Shown here in pieces: positions 45,260 to 55,082 of a stretch of DNA of 63,916 nucleotides. Each line of letters opens with the position of its first letter. The stretch's first letter is position 1. The position numbers and the translations under genes are program-made. The notes beneath the pieces are model-generated. The model was given only the letters and a program-made list of their open reading frames with translations. It was not told the origin of the DNA and searched no databases. The stretch comes from Rhodospirillales bacterium (GTDB taxonomy: Bacteria; Pseudomonadota; Alphaproteobacteria; Micavibrionales; Micavibrionaceae): the NCBI GenBank assembly GCA_020638365.1, contig JACKIQ010000007.1, positions 1-63,916 of the forward strand, given 5' to 3'.

Positions 45260-47599
45260 TCAGGCCGCCTTCGCTTTAGCCTTTTCGCGCATCCGGTCGG
45301 CCGCGGAGACCATGTTTTTCAGGGATTCCTTGACTTCCGGCCAGCCGCGAGTCTTCAGACCGCAATCCGGGTTGACCCAGATCTGGCGTTCATCAAGGTT
45401 TTTCTTGGCCTTTTCAAGCAGGTCTACCATCTCGGCCGTATCGGGAACGCGCGGCGAATGGATATCGTAAACGCCGGGACCGATTTCGTTCGGGTACTTG
45501 TACTCCGTGAACGCTTCGAGCAGCTCCATCTGGGAGCGGGAGCATTCAATCGAGATGACGTCCGCATCCATCGCGCCGATCGAATCAATGACGTCATTGA
45601 ATTCGGAGTAGCACATGTGGGTGTGGATCTGGGTTCCATCGTCGACACAGCAGGAGGTAATGCGGAAATCTTCCACAGCGTTGTCAAGATAGGCTTTCCA
45701 GTCTGCTTTCCGAAGGGGAAGGCCCTCGCGGAATGCGGCTTCGTCGATCTGGATCATCTTGATCCCTGCCTTTTCGAGGTCAGAGACTTCATCGCGGATC
45801 GCCAAAGCGATCTGCTTGGACGTCTGGCTGCGCGGCTGATCGTCGCGGACGAATGACCATTGCAGGATCGTGATCGGGCCAGTCAGCATGCCCTTCATGA
45901 TCTTGTCGGTCTGTTCCTGCGCGTATTTTGACCATTCGACCGTCATCGGCTTCGGGCGGGAGACGTCACCGAAGATGATCGGAGGTTTCACGCACCGGGA
46001 TCCGTAGGACTGGACCCAGCCGAATTTCGAGAAGGTGAAGCCCGCGAGCTGCTCGCCGAAATATTCGACCATGTCGTTACGCTCGGGTTCACCGTGAACG
46101 AGGACGTCGATATCGACTTCATGCTGAAAGTCGACGACCGAGCGAATTTCGGCCTTCATCGCTTCCTTGTACTGTTTCTCGTCGATGGTTCCCGCTTTGA
46201 AGTCGGCACGCGCCTTGCGGATTTCCTTCGTCTGAGGGAAAGAGCCGATAGTGGTCGTCGGATACAGGGGAAGGTTCAGCGCTTTATGCTGCACTTCCTG
46301 ACGTTTAGAGAAAGGCGATTTCCGCTTTTTCATTTCAGGCGTTATTTCCTCCACGCGCTTCTTGACCGCCTGATCGTGAATGCGGGTGGACGTACGGCGG
46401 TCTTCCTGAACCGCCTTGCTTGCCTTGAGCTGTTCCTCGATTGCTTCATGGCCTTCGTTTACACCTTTGGCGATTGTTGAGATTTCAGAGAGTTTCTGTG
46501 TCGCGAAAGCCAGCCAACTCTTGATCTGCTTGTCCATCTCTTTTTCGCTGTTGAGGTCGACAGGCGTGTGCAGAAGAGAACAGCTCGGCGCGACGAATAC
46601 ATTGTCAGTACCGAGTTTCTCAACGGCCTTTTCAACCAGCTTGAGCGACCGGGCGAGATCGTTCTTCCAGATATTACGGCCATCGACGACGCCCACAGAC
46701 AGGGTCTTTCCAACGGGAATTTTCGACAAAGCCGCATCGAGATCACGCTCGGCGTTGTTGGCGCTTGTGTTGGCCTGTCCCGGACCACGGCACAGGTCGA
46801 TATGGAAGGCATCGACAGGCGCAGAGAAAAACGTGTCGGCATTGCCGCGCAGCGTATCGAAATAGCTGGTGACAAGAATCTTGAGACCCGGAACCGCTTC
46901 GCGAATCTGCTTGTAAGCGGACTTGAAGGCTTCGTGGTATTGAGGTTCAAGGTCAAGGGCCAGCGCAGGCTCGTCGATCTGGACCCACTGTGCGCCCGCA
47001 TCCTGAAGCTTCTTAAGAAGCTCGATATAAACGGGCAGAAGCTTGGGTACAAGCGTGCAACGGCATGCATCAAAGCCAGCCTGTTTCTTGCCAATCCGAA
47101 CAAAGGTAATCGGACCGACGACGACCGGACGGGTTTCGATTCCCAAATCCTTTGCTTCCTTGTACTGGTCGAATATTTTCGAAGATGAAAGCTTGAACGT
47201 CGTGTCGGCGGTGAATTCAGGAACGATGTAGTGGTAATTGGTGTCGAACCACTTGGTCATTTCCATCGCGGTGACGTCCACGCCGCCCTGCTGACGGCCA
47301 CGTGCCATCGCAAAATAGGTGTCGAGATCGACATTATCACCCTTCCAGTTATAACGTTCGGGAACGCAGCCCAACGTACAAATCAGATCAAGAACCTGAT
47401 CGTAAAAGGAGAAGTCGTTGGAGGGGATATGATCGAGGCCCGCATCCTTCTGCAGTTTCCAGTTATGTGCGCGCAGGGACTTGCCAGTGGCCAGAAGATC
47501 GGCCTGTTTGCTGTTGCCCTTCCAGTAATCTTCAACGGCTTTTTTCAATTGGCGCATATCTCCGATGCGCGGGAAGCCAAGGTTGGTAGCGAGAACCAT
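45260..47599 (-). CDS. metE: Cobalamin-independent methionine synthase
   Basis: The 779-residue enzyme transfers methyl from 5-methyl-THF-triglutamate to homocysteine. It shows the N-terminal LGFPRIGDMRQLKKAVEDYWKG, the linker and the C-terminal catalytic barrel with zinc-binding HTHMCYSEF and VNPDCGLKTR. GGAGGAAATGA precedes the ATG. The short leader upstream shows no riboswitch I can identify. Confidence 0.97.
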   Translation of the reverse strand: MVLATNLGFPRIGDMRQLKKAVEDYWKGNSKQADLLATGKSLRAHNWKLQKDAGLDHIPSNDFSFYDQVLDLICTLGCVPERYNWKGDNVDLDTYFAMARGRQQGGVDVTAMEMTKWFDTNYHYIVPEFTADTTFKLSSSKIFDQYKEAKDLGIETRPVVVGPITFVRIGKKQAGFDACRCTLVPKLLPVYIELLKKLQDAGAQWVQIDEPALALDLEPQYHEAFKSAYKQIREAVPGLKILVTSYFDTLRGNADTFFSAPVDAFHIDLCRGPGQANTSANNAERDLDAALSKIPVGKTLSVGVVDGRNIWKNDLARSLKLVEKAVEKLGTDNVFVAPSCSLLHTPVDLNSEKEMDKQIKSWLAFATQKLSEISTIAKGVNEGHEAIEEQLKASKAVQEDRRTSTRIHDQAVKKRVEEITPEMKKRKSPFSKRQEVQHKALNLPLYPTTTIGSFPQTKEIRKARADFKAGTIDEKQYKEAMKAEIRSVVDFQHEVDIDVLVHGEPERNDMVEYFGEQLAGFTFSKFGWVQSYGSRCVKPPIIFGDVSRPKPMTVEWSKYAQEQTDKIMKGMLTGPITILQWSFVRDDQPRSQTSKQIALAIRDEVSDLEKAGIKMIQIDEAAFREGLPLRKADWKAYLDNAVEDFRITSCCVDDGTQIHTHMCYSEFNDVIDSIGAMDADVISIECSRSQMELLEAFTEYKYPNEIGPGVYDIHSPRVPDTAEMVDLLEKAKKNLDERQIWVNPDCGLKTRGWPEVKESLKNMVSAADRMREKAKAKAA

Positions 47600-47718
47600 T
47601 CATTTCCTCCATCTATGGGGCTTTTATTAAAAAAGATTCTGAATGGGATAGAACGGTTCAAGGCAAAGATCAAGAAAAAACGCGCGGGGAATGCCCTGTT
47701 TTCTGCGTTTCCAGAAGA

Positions 47719-48789
47719 TCAGGCTATGCTTGTGAAGGGTTGCTCCCCTTCATTTTCCGGATCGTTTGCACTCTGACCCGACGGAAGACGATGCGCCTTC
47801 ATGTAATCGGGCAAATGTTCGATCCATTGCCGCCCGGGATATTGCACAGAAAAACTGGCGATGCCGGTCGCTTGTATCAAGGCGCGTTCCGGCGCCTCTT
47901 CTTTTACCATAAAATACACGAACGCGGCCGTGCGCACGTCCCCGGTGCCAAGTTGATCGACGACCGGGTACTGCGTAACCGGAATTTGTTCTTTCCGGCC
48001 GTCATGATGGGTCATGACCGGCTCCGTTCCATCCGATACAGCGATAAACTTGTTCGGGAAACGGCCGGTCAGCTTTGAAAAGAGGCTGTTACCGTTTTTG
48101 TAGCTCCCACCGATCATATCGGGCAGGCGCGCTTCTGCCGGAGCAAGGATATATTCGCACGATTCAAGCGTTCTCTGATATTTCCATGCCGCTTCGTAAT
48201 TCGTTACCGGATAATCCATGAGAACCGGGACACCCGCTTTCTGCGCAGCCGTGGCCGCGATTTCGGACATGTCCGGGAAATGGTGAGTGACTACAACCAA
48301 ATCTGCGTCCCGAACGGCCTCAATGATCTGCTGTTCCATACCGGGATCGCAGGGATCCGCAGACGGCCTGTCCTGCTCCAGAGGGTGGGTCGCCGCCTTG
48401 CCTTTTGCGAACTCTTCCTGCAAAGATACAAAACGCCCGCCTTTAAAGGAAATCACGGTGTTGTCGTCAATGCGATGGTCCTGATTCGGAACCATGTCCC
48501 GTACGTCAACGCCAACGGAGTCCAGCTTTTCCAAAACTTCGTGGCGAACGGGGTAGTCGCGGTGCTCCCGTCCGATTTTTGTAAAAAACGTTACTTCCAG
48601 GGGATCGTTGAACGTATTGGCGATTTCCTTGAGCGCGATAGCCACGTTCGCGCCTCCACCGCCCACGGCGGAGTAAGAATGCCCGGCACGGAACTTCCCA
48701 TCCTCGACCCGATCGAGGTCGGGATGAATACGCACACGATCCATGTTCGTTGCTCCGATAACAACGATGTGCGGCGCATTATCAGTCAT
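47719..48789 (-). CDS. PfkB-family carbohydrate kinase
   Basis: The 356-residue protein has the family start IVVIGATNMDRVRIHPDL, the GGGGANVAIALKEIA substrate-side motif and the C-terminal anion-hole motif DQLGTGDVRTAAF (compare DTTGAGDAF). It phosphorylates a sugar or nucleoside of unknown identity. It lies 119 nt upstream of metE, in the same direction. Confidence 0.85.
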   Translation of the reverse strand: MTDNAPHIVVIGATNMDRVRIHPDLDRVEDGKFRAGHSYSAVGGGGANVAIALKEIANTFNDPLEVTFFTKIGREHRDYPVRHEVLEKLDSVGVDVRDMVPNQDHRIDDNTVISFKGGRFVSLQEEFAKGKAATHPLEQDRPSADPCDPGMEQQIIEAVRDADLVVVTHHFPDMSEIAATAAQKAGVPVLMDYPVTNYEAAWKYQRTLESCEYILAPAEARLPDMIGGSYKNGNSLFSKLTGRFPNKFIAVSDGTEPVMTHHDGRKEQIPVTQYPVVDQLGTGDVRTAAFVYFMVKEEAPERALIQATGIASFSVQYPGRQWIEHLPDYMKAHRLPSGQSANDPENEGEQPFTSIA

Positions 48790-48952
48790 TGGAAGAAGTC
48801 ACCCCGATTGGCCCCTGAATTACTCTATTCTGTTAGTATTTAAATATTACTCTTCGTAAAATAATACAGAAAATCTTTGTGTTGCAGCAAACCAAATTCC
48901 TTGTGCGGTGCAGCATTACAAGGTCAGAGCAATTATATTATCCGCGAGAGGA

Positions 48953-49570
48953 TCATCCCCCCGGTCCGCCTGCACCCGGCGGTGTTATAGGGGCAAATAG
49001 AGAAGTTTCCGAGCGGTTATATATTTCGGGTTCTCTTTGCCTGAGAAGGTTTTCCGTTTCGCGGAGCTGTTCGGTGGAAATATTGCTGCCGAAGGAATCC
49101 TGAACCTGAAGGCGCAACGCAAAATCCACCGTGCCGGTATCGTTGAGTTGGGATTGCACAGCGATACCGCGCGAATCGAGATCGTAAAGATATCCTTCAA
49201 AGGCTTCCGGATTTGTTCTCAGTCGATAAAGGTTGCGAACTTCCGGCGATTCGGACTCAAGCTGCTCATCGCTTAAAAAACCCAAATTCTTACGAAGGAA
49301 AAAAATCTGATCGTCAGATAAACCATTCGGAAGGTCCCTTGGCCCGTAGGACCAAAAACTTGGGATCTCAACGCTTTTTACCGGACCTCTGAAATAGGAC
49401 ATGATCTGATCCCATATGCCGGGCCGGTATTCGACGACATTTGTCGAGCGCCGCTGCCCTTCGAGATTCAACCCTATCGTGGGATCCGTTTCTTGCGCTA
49501 CGCGACTCTGCTCTTCAAGCTCGTCCCAACGGGTTAAATAATCTTCTTTTCCTTCCTTTCTTTCGGGCAT
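48953..49570 (-). CDS. Hypothetical soluble protein
   Basis: The 205-residue protein is acidic, without signal peptide or membrane helix, mostly helical, ending in a Pro/Gly-rich tail (ITPPGAGGPGG). I do not recognise its family. It is next to the alginate region but nothing ties it to that pathway. Confidence 0.5.
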   Translation of the reverse strand: MPERKEGKEDYLTRWDELEEQSRVAQETDPTIGLNLEGQRRSTNVVEYRPGIWDQIMSYFRGPVKSVEIPSFWSYGPRDLPNGLSDDQIFFLRKNLGFLSDEQLESESPEVRNLYRLRTNPEAFEGYLYDLDSRGIAVQSQLNDTGTVDFALRLQVQDSFGSNISTEQLRETENLLRQREPEIYNRSETSLFAPITPPGAGGPGG

Positions 49571-49742
49571 TTTTTACCTGCTCACCCTAGATGATCTGTT
49601 CAGGGCTTATAGTACTCCGCCTTGAAGTGTTATGCAAAAAAACGTTTTCAGGCAGGAGTTCTATGGGTTTACAGGGTTTGACACGATTGACGCGACTGCC
49701 TAGAATCCGGGCTTTACGCCCTTCTTTCGAGTTGCAGACTCT

Positions 49743-50879
49743 ATGGTTAAGTACTTAATACCGTTTGTTTTCCTTGTCCTTTTGAGTAGCGCATTGATGC
49801 TCAGCCAAACTTCCTGTGTTGCTCAGAAAAACGGGGGTAAGACTCTTCTCAAGGGGGTCGTCGCTCCTTTCGATGTACAGGATATCCGTGCGCGGCTAGG
49901 CCGAACGGATAAACGCAGTTTCACTTGCCCGGAAGCTCCTGTTCCTGTTGTCAAGATGCTGTTCAATTCGGTTTACGACAAGAGTTCGGAGAATTCATCG
50001 GTCGTCGACCCGGAAGAAAAAGCCCGTTACCTGCGCGAGACAGAAAATATCAGCATGCTTGAAACCGGACTGAGCAAGTACGCCAACCGCTATGTCATGG
50101 CTCAGAACCCCAACCCGCAGGTCGCGCAGTGCGTGGTCGACTGGATCAATATCTGGGCCATGCATGACGGGTTGCTGGGCGAGTCGAACAGGATGGGAGA
50201 ATTTGTGCGCAAATGGGCCTTGTCCTCGATTTCTCTGGCTTACCTGCAAGTGCAGGACGAGCCGTCCCTGTCCGAAGAAGACAAAGCGATCGTGCGGTTC
50301 TGGATCAGGCGGCTTGCGGAGCGGGTCGTGGCGGATTTCTCTACTCTCCCTAAAATTTCCTCGCGGAATAACAACCATATGTACTGGGCGGGATGGGGCG
50401 TTGCGTGCGCTTCGGTCGTACTGGACGATCGGGAACTGCTTAACTGGGGGATCGAAGCCGCACGGATCGGGATCCGGCAGGTTCAAAATGACGGAACGCT
50501 CCCCCTAGAGCTTTCCCGCGGGCCAAAAGCCTTTATGTACCATCAATACGCTGCGATCCCGCTGATGATGACCGCCGCGCTGGCCAAAAAAAACGGCGTC
50601 GATCTGTTCGACGAGAATGACGAGGCTTTAAGACGTTTAGGGCAAGTCATCATCAGAAACATCGCGGATCAGGGGTATTTTGAAGAACTCACTGGCGAGA
50701 AACAGAATCTGGAGCGTGCCGTAACCACATCCAATTTGACGTGGCTTGAGCCCTATTACGCTTTTTATCATGACCCGGCCGCGGAGGAATGGCTGGAAAA
50801 ATTTCGGCCGGTCAAGCACAGCCGGGTCGGGGGAAACGCCACGAATTTATACGGTCCGGGCGAAAAGGAAGGAGATTAG
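49743..50879 (+). CDS. algL: Alginate lyase (PL5)
   Basis: The 378-residue exported protein starts with a hydrophobic signal (YLIPFVFLVLLSSALML; the following TSC is a poor lipobox). The PL5 motif R-N-N-N-H-M-Y-W places the catalytic His at 212, followed by the YHQY motif (Tyr266/Tyr269) and the segment LSRGPKAFMYHQYAAIPLMMTAALAKKNGVDLFDEN, closely like Pseudomonas AlgL. It cleaves alginate in the periplasm, clearing mis-exported chains. Unlike in Pseudomonas it is outside the operon and convergent with its end (22 bp apart). Confidence 0.9.
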   Translation: MVKYLIPFVFLVLLSSALMLSQTSCVAQKNGGKTLLKGVVAPFDVQDIRARLGRTDKRSFTCPEAPVPVVKMLFNSVYDKSSENSSVVDPEEKARYLRETENISMLETGLSKYANRYVMAQNPNPQVAQCVVDWINIWAMHDGLLGESNRMGEFVRKWALSSISLAYLQVQDEPSLSEEDKAIVRFWIRRLAERVVADFSTLPKISSRNNNHMYWAGWGVACASVVLDDRELLNWGIEAARIGIRQVQNDGTLPLELSRGPKAFMYHQYAAIPLMMTAALAKKNGVDLFDENDEALRRLGQVIIRNIADQGYFEELTGEKQNLERAVTTSNLTWLEPYYAFYHDPAAEEWLEKFRPVKHSRVGGNATNLYGPGEKEGD

Positions 50880-50901
50880 TGATTTACTTTTTTTTGAAAC
50901 T

Positions 50902-52350
50902 TCACGGGACCAAAGGACAGAGGCGAGCCTGAAGATGGCGGCCCTTGATTCCGTCATTCACACTGATTGTCGCCTCAGCAAAAAAACCGTCGCGGTTTTG
51001 TTTCGGCAGATAGTACCAGAGACGTCCGTCATCTCCCTTGCGCCTCTGGAATTCATATTTTTCGTGTTTTCCGTCATCCGTTTTGACAGACATCGTGAAA
51101 TCCTTGGTTACCTCTTCATCGAAATTCAGAACGATGTAGGCATTTTTCGCGGGAATTTTCTCTTTTTCCACTTTGTCAAAAATTTTCAGCTTTTTGTCTT
51201 CGATCGTTTTTTTGGAAAATTCAGCGAGCGGTTTTTCGCAGTAGCCGGCAACGGACGCCATGGCCTGACGAATTGTCTGACGCATATTCGCCCCGCCCAG
51301 ATCGTAGTATCCGGGAATTTCCCAGATCAGAATCCGGGGCGGATTTTTTTTGAACTCGGATGAGGTCAGGTATATTAACAGGGAATCATCCATGCCGCCG
51401 CCGGCTATAGCCGCGTTCAAAATATCCAGTGAAAGCTCCTGTTTCAGGTAGCCGTCAAAATTGCTGTTAAATTCCTCGCGCCGACTGTTGCTTGTTCCAA
51501 CCAAAGTTACCAGAGGAATCGGAACATCTCCGAAGAGGGCCGCATCGTCCGACAGGCCGGCCGGTTTCGTGTATACTTCGAGATCGGTTTCCGGATCGGG
51601 ACGAAACTTGCATATTTTTTTTATGATTTCACCAAAGCGGCCGTCATACGTCACTTTCTTTCCGACCGTGGTTTCAAATTTCACCTGTGGCAACTTGGAA
51701 GCTATAGGAATGTTGGCCTTAATGTAGGCGGCGGTTTTTTCGGCCATCGCACGCGCCCCTGAAGTGGTCCAATGCTGGTCTGCGTGGTTGAAGTACGACT
51801 CGGGCGATTGCGGGTTGGAGTTACCTATAATATGTATGCCCTTATCCCGCATGGCTTTTATGGTCGCGTTATAGCTTTTCGCCGCCGCCGCGATATCAAA
51901 GTTTTTGTCCCATTCGCTTTCTCGGCGCAGAAATTTGGAGGCGATCATGCCGCGGGTCGGGATGTATACGAGAACAAGTTCCATACCGCTCTCTTTTAAG
52001 AAGGCGGAGAATTTCTGATAGAGAGCGAGGTCTTCTTCTGAAATAGAGAAATCCGTTTTCAGGTCCTGACGCGAACGGAAAACCCAGGAATCTTTCCCTG
52101 CCACCATATATTTCTGAGCGTCCATGCCTTTGTAGCTTTGATCGTTCAAAAGGGCTGCGCAGGTCGCAGGGTCTTGATATCCGGGCTTCTCCTTGCCGGC
52201 CTCATTTTCCGGCGCCGGTTTTTCCTCCTGTTTTCCTTCCTGCGCATGAGCGCGCATAGTATAACCTTCGATTCCAGTGATAATCAAAGAAGCGCCGAGG
52301 AAAAAGATCAAAAAACCGATACGCGTAAAACTGTTTTTCATCATCTTCAT
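50902..52350 (-). CDS. Second AlgX-like alginate O-acetyltransferase
   Basis: The 482-residue exported protein (signal in the first 37 residues) has the AlgX/AlgJ SGNH core with Asp191-x-His193 (DQHWTTSG) and Ser287 in GTSNS, and IWEIPG after the catalytic region. The C-terminal beta domain (KYEFQRRKGDDGRLWYYLP, ending LCPL) resembles the AlgX carbohydrate-binding module. It lies 15 nt after algJ at the operon end and is a paralogue of the AlgX at 55055. One copy is usual in Pseudomonas; here two AlgX-type plus one AlgJ-type enzymes are present. Confidence 0.82.
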   Translation of the reverse strand: MKMMKNSFTRIGFLIFFLGASLIITGIEGYTMRAHAQEGKQEEKPAPENEAGKEKPGYQDPATCAALLNDQSYKGMDAQKYMVAGKDSWVFRSRQDLKTDFSISEEDLALYQKFSAFLKESGMELVLVYIPTRGMIASKFLRRESEWDKNFDIAAAAKSYNATIKAMRDKGIHIIGNSNPQSPESYFNHADQHWTTSGARAMAEKTAAYIKANIPIASKLPQVKFETTVGKKVTYDGRFGEIIKKICKFRPDPETDLEVYTKPAGLSDDAALFGDVPIPLVTLVGTSNSRREEFNSNFDGYLKQELSLDILNAAIAGGGMDDSLLIYLTSSEFKKNPPRILIWEIPGYYDLGGANMRQTIRQAMASVAGYCEKPLAEFSKKTIEDKKLKIFDKVEKEKIPAKNAYIVLNFDEEVTKDFTMSVKTDDGKHEKYEFQRRKGDDGRLWYYLPKQNRDGFFAEATISVNDGIKGRHLQARLCPLVP

Positions 52351-52365
52351 TCTTGATGGTTCAAG

Positions 52366-53445
52366 TTATTCCAATGGCAGATATTCAGGCTTCGTCGTCA
52401 TATAGCGTTCGGGAATTTCCCAAATAACGACAACAGGCGCAGAATTTTTGTAGACATCCCCTGTGATGTATTTTTCCATCACTGTAAAAGGGCCGAGCCC
52501 TTCATCAGACATATCAAGAATATCGGCCTGAAGGTCCGTTCTCAGAAACCCCGGAAAGTTCCAGAGAGGGTTTGCACTGTAGCTTGTTCCCACCAGCGTG
52601 ACAACCGGGGCGTTTTCGTCTCCGAACAGGCTGCTCGCCATATCCTCTTGCGAGGCGTCCTGAACCTGTTCAGTTTTATAGTGTTTGAGGGCATCACGCG
52701 GGATCGCGTCTTCAGCTATTCCCGGAAGGTAGCGCAGAAGATCGCCTTCGTGTCTTTCAGCTTCTCCCCCGGTGGTTGCGAATTTTTTTTCCGTCAGACT
52801 GTAGGATGGCTTGATATGATCCGCGATTGCCTGCGCCGCCAGTTTCGCGCCGTCAGACGTCCAATGGGTGTCCGTTTTCAGGAATAGCGCGTTCTTGTCA
52901 GGGGAAGCGTTGAAGACAGGGAGAAGACCGATTGTCTTTATTCCGTCCTGCTCCAGCGTTTCCATAGTGTGGCCGTATATCTTTTCACGGCAGCCGGGTA
53001 CGGCGTGGCGGCCCAGATGTTCAGGATAAAGGCGGGCCTTTGCCGGGATAAGTGCGGCGACCAGCGCGATATTTCTTTTTTTAAAGGCGGCGTGGACGGA
53101 TTTGATGTACTCCAGATTTTGTTCGAAATGTTTTTCGGCGTGCGGGAGGCAGCTGAATTCCTCGTCGGTAAAGAGCCAGCCCTCAGCTCCGACGAGAACT
53201 CCCTTGCGTCCTTCGTGGAACAGGTCGTATTCCGTTGCACCCCAGAAATTGCGGGATGGAACGGAGATCGGAAGGGCGTCTCCCAACGCCTTTTCAAAGG
53301 CGGGAGACCATGTCCCTACCCAGATGTTCTCGAAGGTCGGGTTCACGGTGTCCTTGATCGCCTTGCCCAGCACGAGGCCGCAGACGACCATGGAAACCGT
53401 CATGAAGATTATCAAAAAAAAGCCTGATAGATATTTACCTGCCAT
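52366..53445 (-). CDS. algJ: Alginate O-acetyltransferase AlgJ-like
   Basis: The 359-residue protein has an N-terminal hydrophobic signal or anchor (FFLIIFMTVSMVVCGLVLG) and a SGNH-like domain: GAEGWLFTDEEF, Asp192-x-His194 (KTDTHWTSDGA) and Ser288 in GTSYS, ending in IWEIPERY. There is no C-terminal binding module, which fits AlgJ rather than AlgX. It passes acetyl from AlgI toward AlgX in the periplasm. Five bases after algG. Confidence 0.85.
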   Translation of the reverse strand: MAGKYLSGFFLIIFMTVSMVVCGLVLGKAIKDTVNPTFENIWVGTWSPAFEKALGDALPISVPSRNFWGATEYDLFHEGRKGVLVGAEGWLFTDEEFSCLPHAEKHFEQNLEYIKSVHAAFKKRNIALVAALIPAKARLYPEHLGRHAVPGCREKIYGHTMETLEQDGIKTIGLLPVFNASPDKNALFLKTDTHWTSDGAKLAAQAIADHIKPSYSLTEKKFATTGGEAERHEGDLLRYLPGIAEDAIPRDALKHYKTEQVQDASQEDMASSLFGDENAPVVTLVGTSYSANPLWNFPGFLRTDLQADILDMSDEGLGPFTVMEKYITGDVYKNSAPVVVIWEIPERYMTTKPEYLPLE

Positions 53446-53450
53446 CGACC

Positions 53451-55082
53451 CTACTCGTGCTTCGTCGGGAATTTAACCGTATCGGTCGATTTAAAGCCTG
53501 TTTCCACCCTCACGGCGGTCTCGGCTTTCTTGATGTTCTGAAGGATAAGGCCCGTATCGTAAGCGAAACCTCCTGGAAAGAGGGGCGCACCGGCCCAAAT
53601 GTCCAACTGAGAGAGATAGAAAAAGTCCGTCTCGTCAAACTTGAAGACTGCAGGGCCGCTGGTTTTTATCTGCGCATTGACGATTGTCGCGTCCGCCTTC
53701 TTGGTGAAGGGATCAAGCTCGAAATCGCGGTGCAGTTCCTTGCCGACGAGGTTCACAGAGTAGGCTTCGATCGCCACGCCGTCATTCATCAGATACTTGT
53801 CGTTATAGGATCTGATGTTCCAGCTGTTACGGGCGAGAAGGCCGTTCCGCTTGTTGTACTGGAAGGTGTTGCCGTAGCTTATGTTATCCTGGCTTTCGAA
53901 GTAGGTCAGACCGTCCTGCTCGTTATGCTCGGAGAGGTTATTGGCGATCACATTGTTGCGGCTGATCCGGTCGATCATGATGCCGGAGCCTTTATTGTGA
54001 TGGGTATGGTTGCCGAAAATCCAGCTGTCGTTGACTTCACGGGATACGATGATGCCGTGCTTGTAATGCGTGTTATATGTCTCGTTGTTGGCGATAATCA
54101 GGCGGCGCGAACGATCGTGCGGGTCGATGGCGTAAATTACGTTATCTTCGAATTCATTCCCGACTATCGCAACGTCCTCGGCTTCGTAGGAGTAGAAGCC
54201 GTAGAACATGTCGGTAAAATAGTTTTCCACCACCGCGCCTGTAGCCGCCGGGACGAACGGGTTGATTTTCAGGCAGGCCGTACAGGCCGAGAAGCTGATC
54301 CCGTATGATTTCCCCTTCAAGTAGCCCAAGGATTCAAATCGGGAACCTGCCAGATACAACTTCGCGCCGCCCCAAGACGTGATAAAGGGGCGGTAATCTT
54401 TTTTCTCGATATATTTGGTCGGGGCGTTTTTCTCTTCATCCCAGCCTTTGACGCTGGTTTTTACTATGAACAGTTCGCCACCGTTGGAGATAAAGGCATT
54501 CGCCTGTTTTGACATCAGAAGTTCTGGCGTGTCCTGATCGCTTATGACTAGGCTTGCGCCAATCTTGACCCCCAAAGGCATGCGCAGCAGATATTTGTTA
54601 TCAGGCAGCTTCCTGATCATCTTGTTTTCAGGGTCCTGACGATGAATTTCATCGTAAAGCTGGGTAAAAGTGTAGTGGCCGGACTCGATCATTATCGCCA
54701 TTGGGTTGATGCGGTGCTGCAGAAGGCGCAAGCGGCGCGGCGCGTCGTCTTCAAGAAACTCCGAGAATTCCGGGTAGAGATTCATCGGACTGATCGTGAT
54801 CCTGCCCGGAAAGGATTCCGGAATTTTTTTTATGATGTTCTCGGTCGTAAATCCGCTGACATCCGGCAAGGGTGGAAGCACCATTTCGGAGGGATCGAAC
54901 GTTCCGACCGTCACATTCAGTTTCTGGTCGAGAAGATCCTGTTTCTGGATCTGTTTGTAACCAAAATACCCACCGATGAGGACGGCCAGAAGTATGTAAA
55001 GGGCATCGCGTGCGGCGGCCCCTTTTGTTTTTTTATCCTCCTGAACAGGAAGGTCTATATATTGCCGTCTTTGTACTTGCAT
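53451..55082 (-). CDS. algG: Mannuronan C5-epimerase AlgG
   Basis: The 543-residue protein has a basic start, one membrane helix (about 26-43; DALYILLAVLIGGYFGYK), and a right-handed beta-helix with the catalytic motif Asp-Pro-His-Asp at 320-323 (DPHDRS), followed by parallel turns (NETYNTHYKHGIIVSREV, GNHTHHNKGSGIMIDRIS). It converts mannuronate to guluronate in the polymer within the periplasm. Its start overlaps the algX stop by 28 bp, so translation is coupled. Confidence 0.92.
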   Translation of the reverse strand: MQVQRRQYIDLPVQEDKKTKGAAARDALYILLAVLIGGYFGYKQIQKQDLLDQKLNVTVGTFDPSEMVLPPLPDVSGFTTENIIKKIPESFPGRITISPMNLYPEFSEFLEDDAPRRLRLLQHRINPMAIMIESGHYTFTQLYDEIHRQDPENKMIRKLPDNKYLLRMPLGVKIGASLVISDQDTPELLMSKQANAFISNGGELFIVKTSVKGWDEEKNAPTKYIEKKDYRPFITSWGGAKLYLAGSRFESLGYLKGKSYGISFSACTACLKINPFVPAATGAVVENYFTDMFYGFYSYEAEDVAIVGNEFEDNVIYAIDPHDRSRRLIIANNETYNTHYKHGIIVSREVNDSWIFGNHTHHNKGSGIMIDRISRNNVIANNLSEHNEQDGLTYFESQDNISYGNTFQYNKRNGLLARNSWNIRSYNDKYLMNDGVAIEAYSVNLVGKELHRDFELDPFTKKADATIVNAQIKTSGPAVFKFDETDFFYLSQLDIWAGAPLFPGGFAYDTGLILQNIKKAETAVRVETGFKSTDTVKFPTKHE

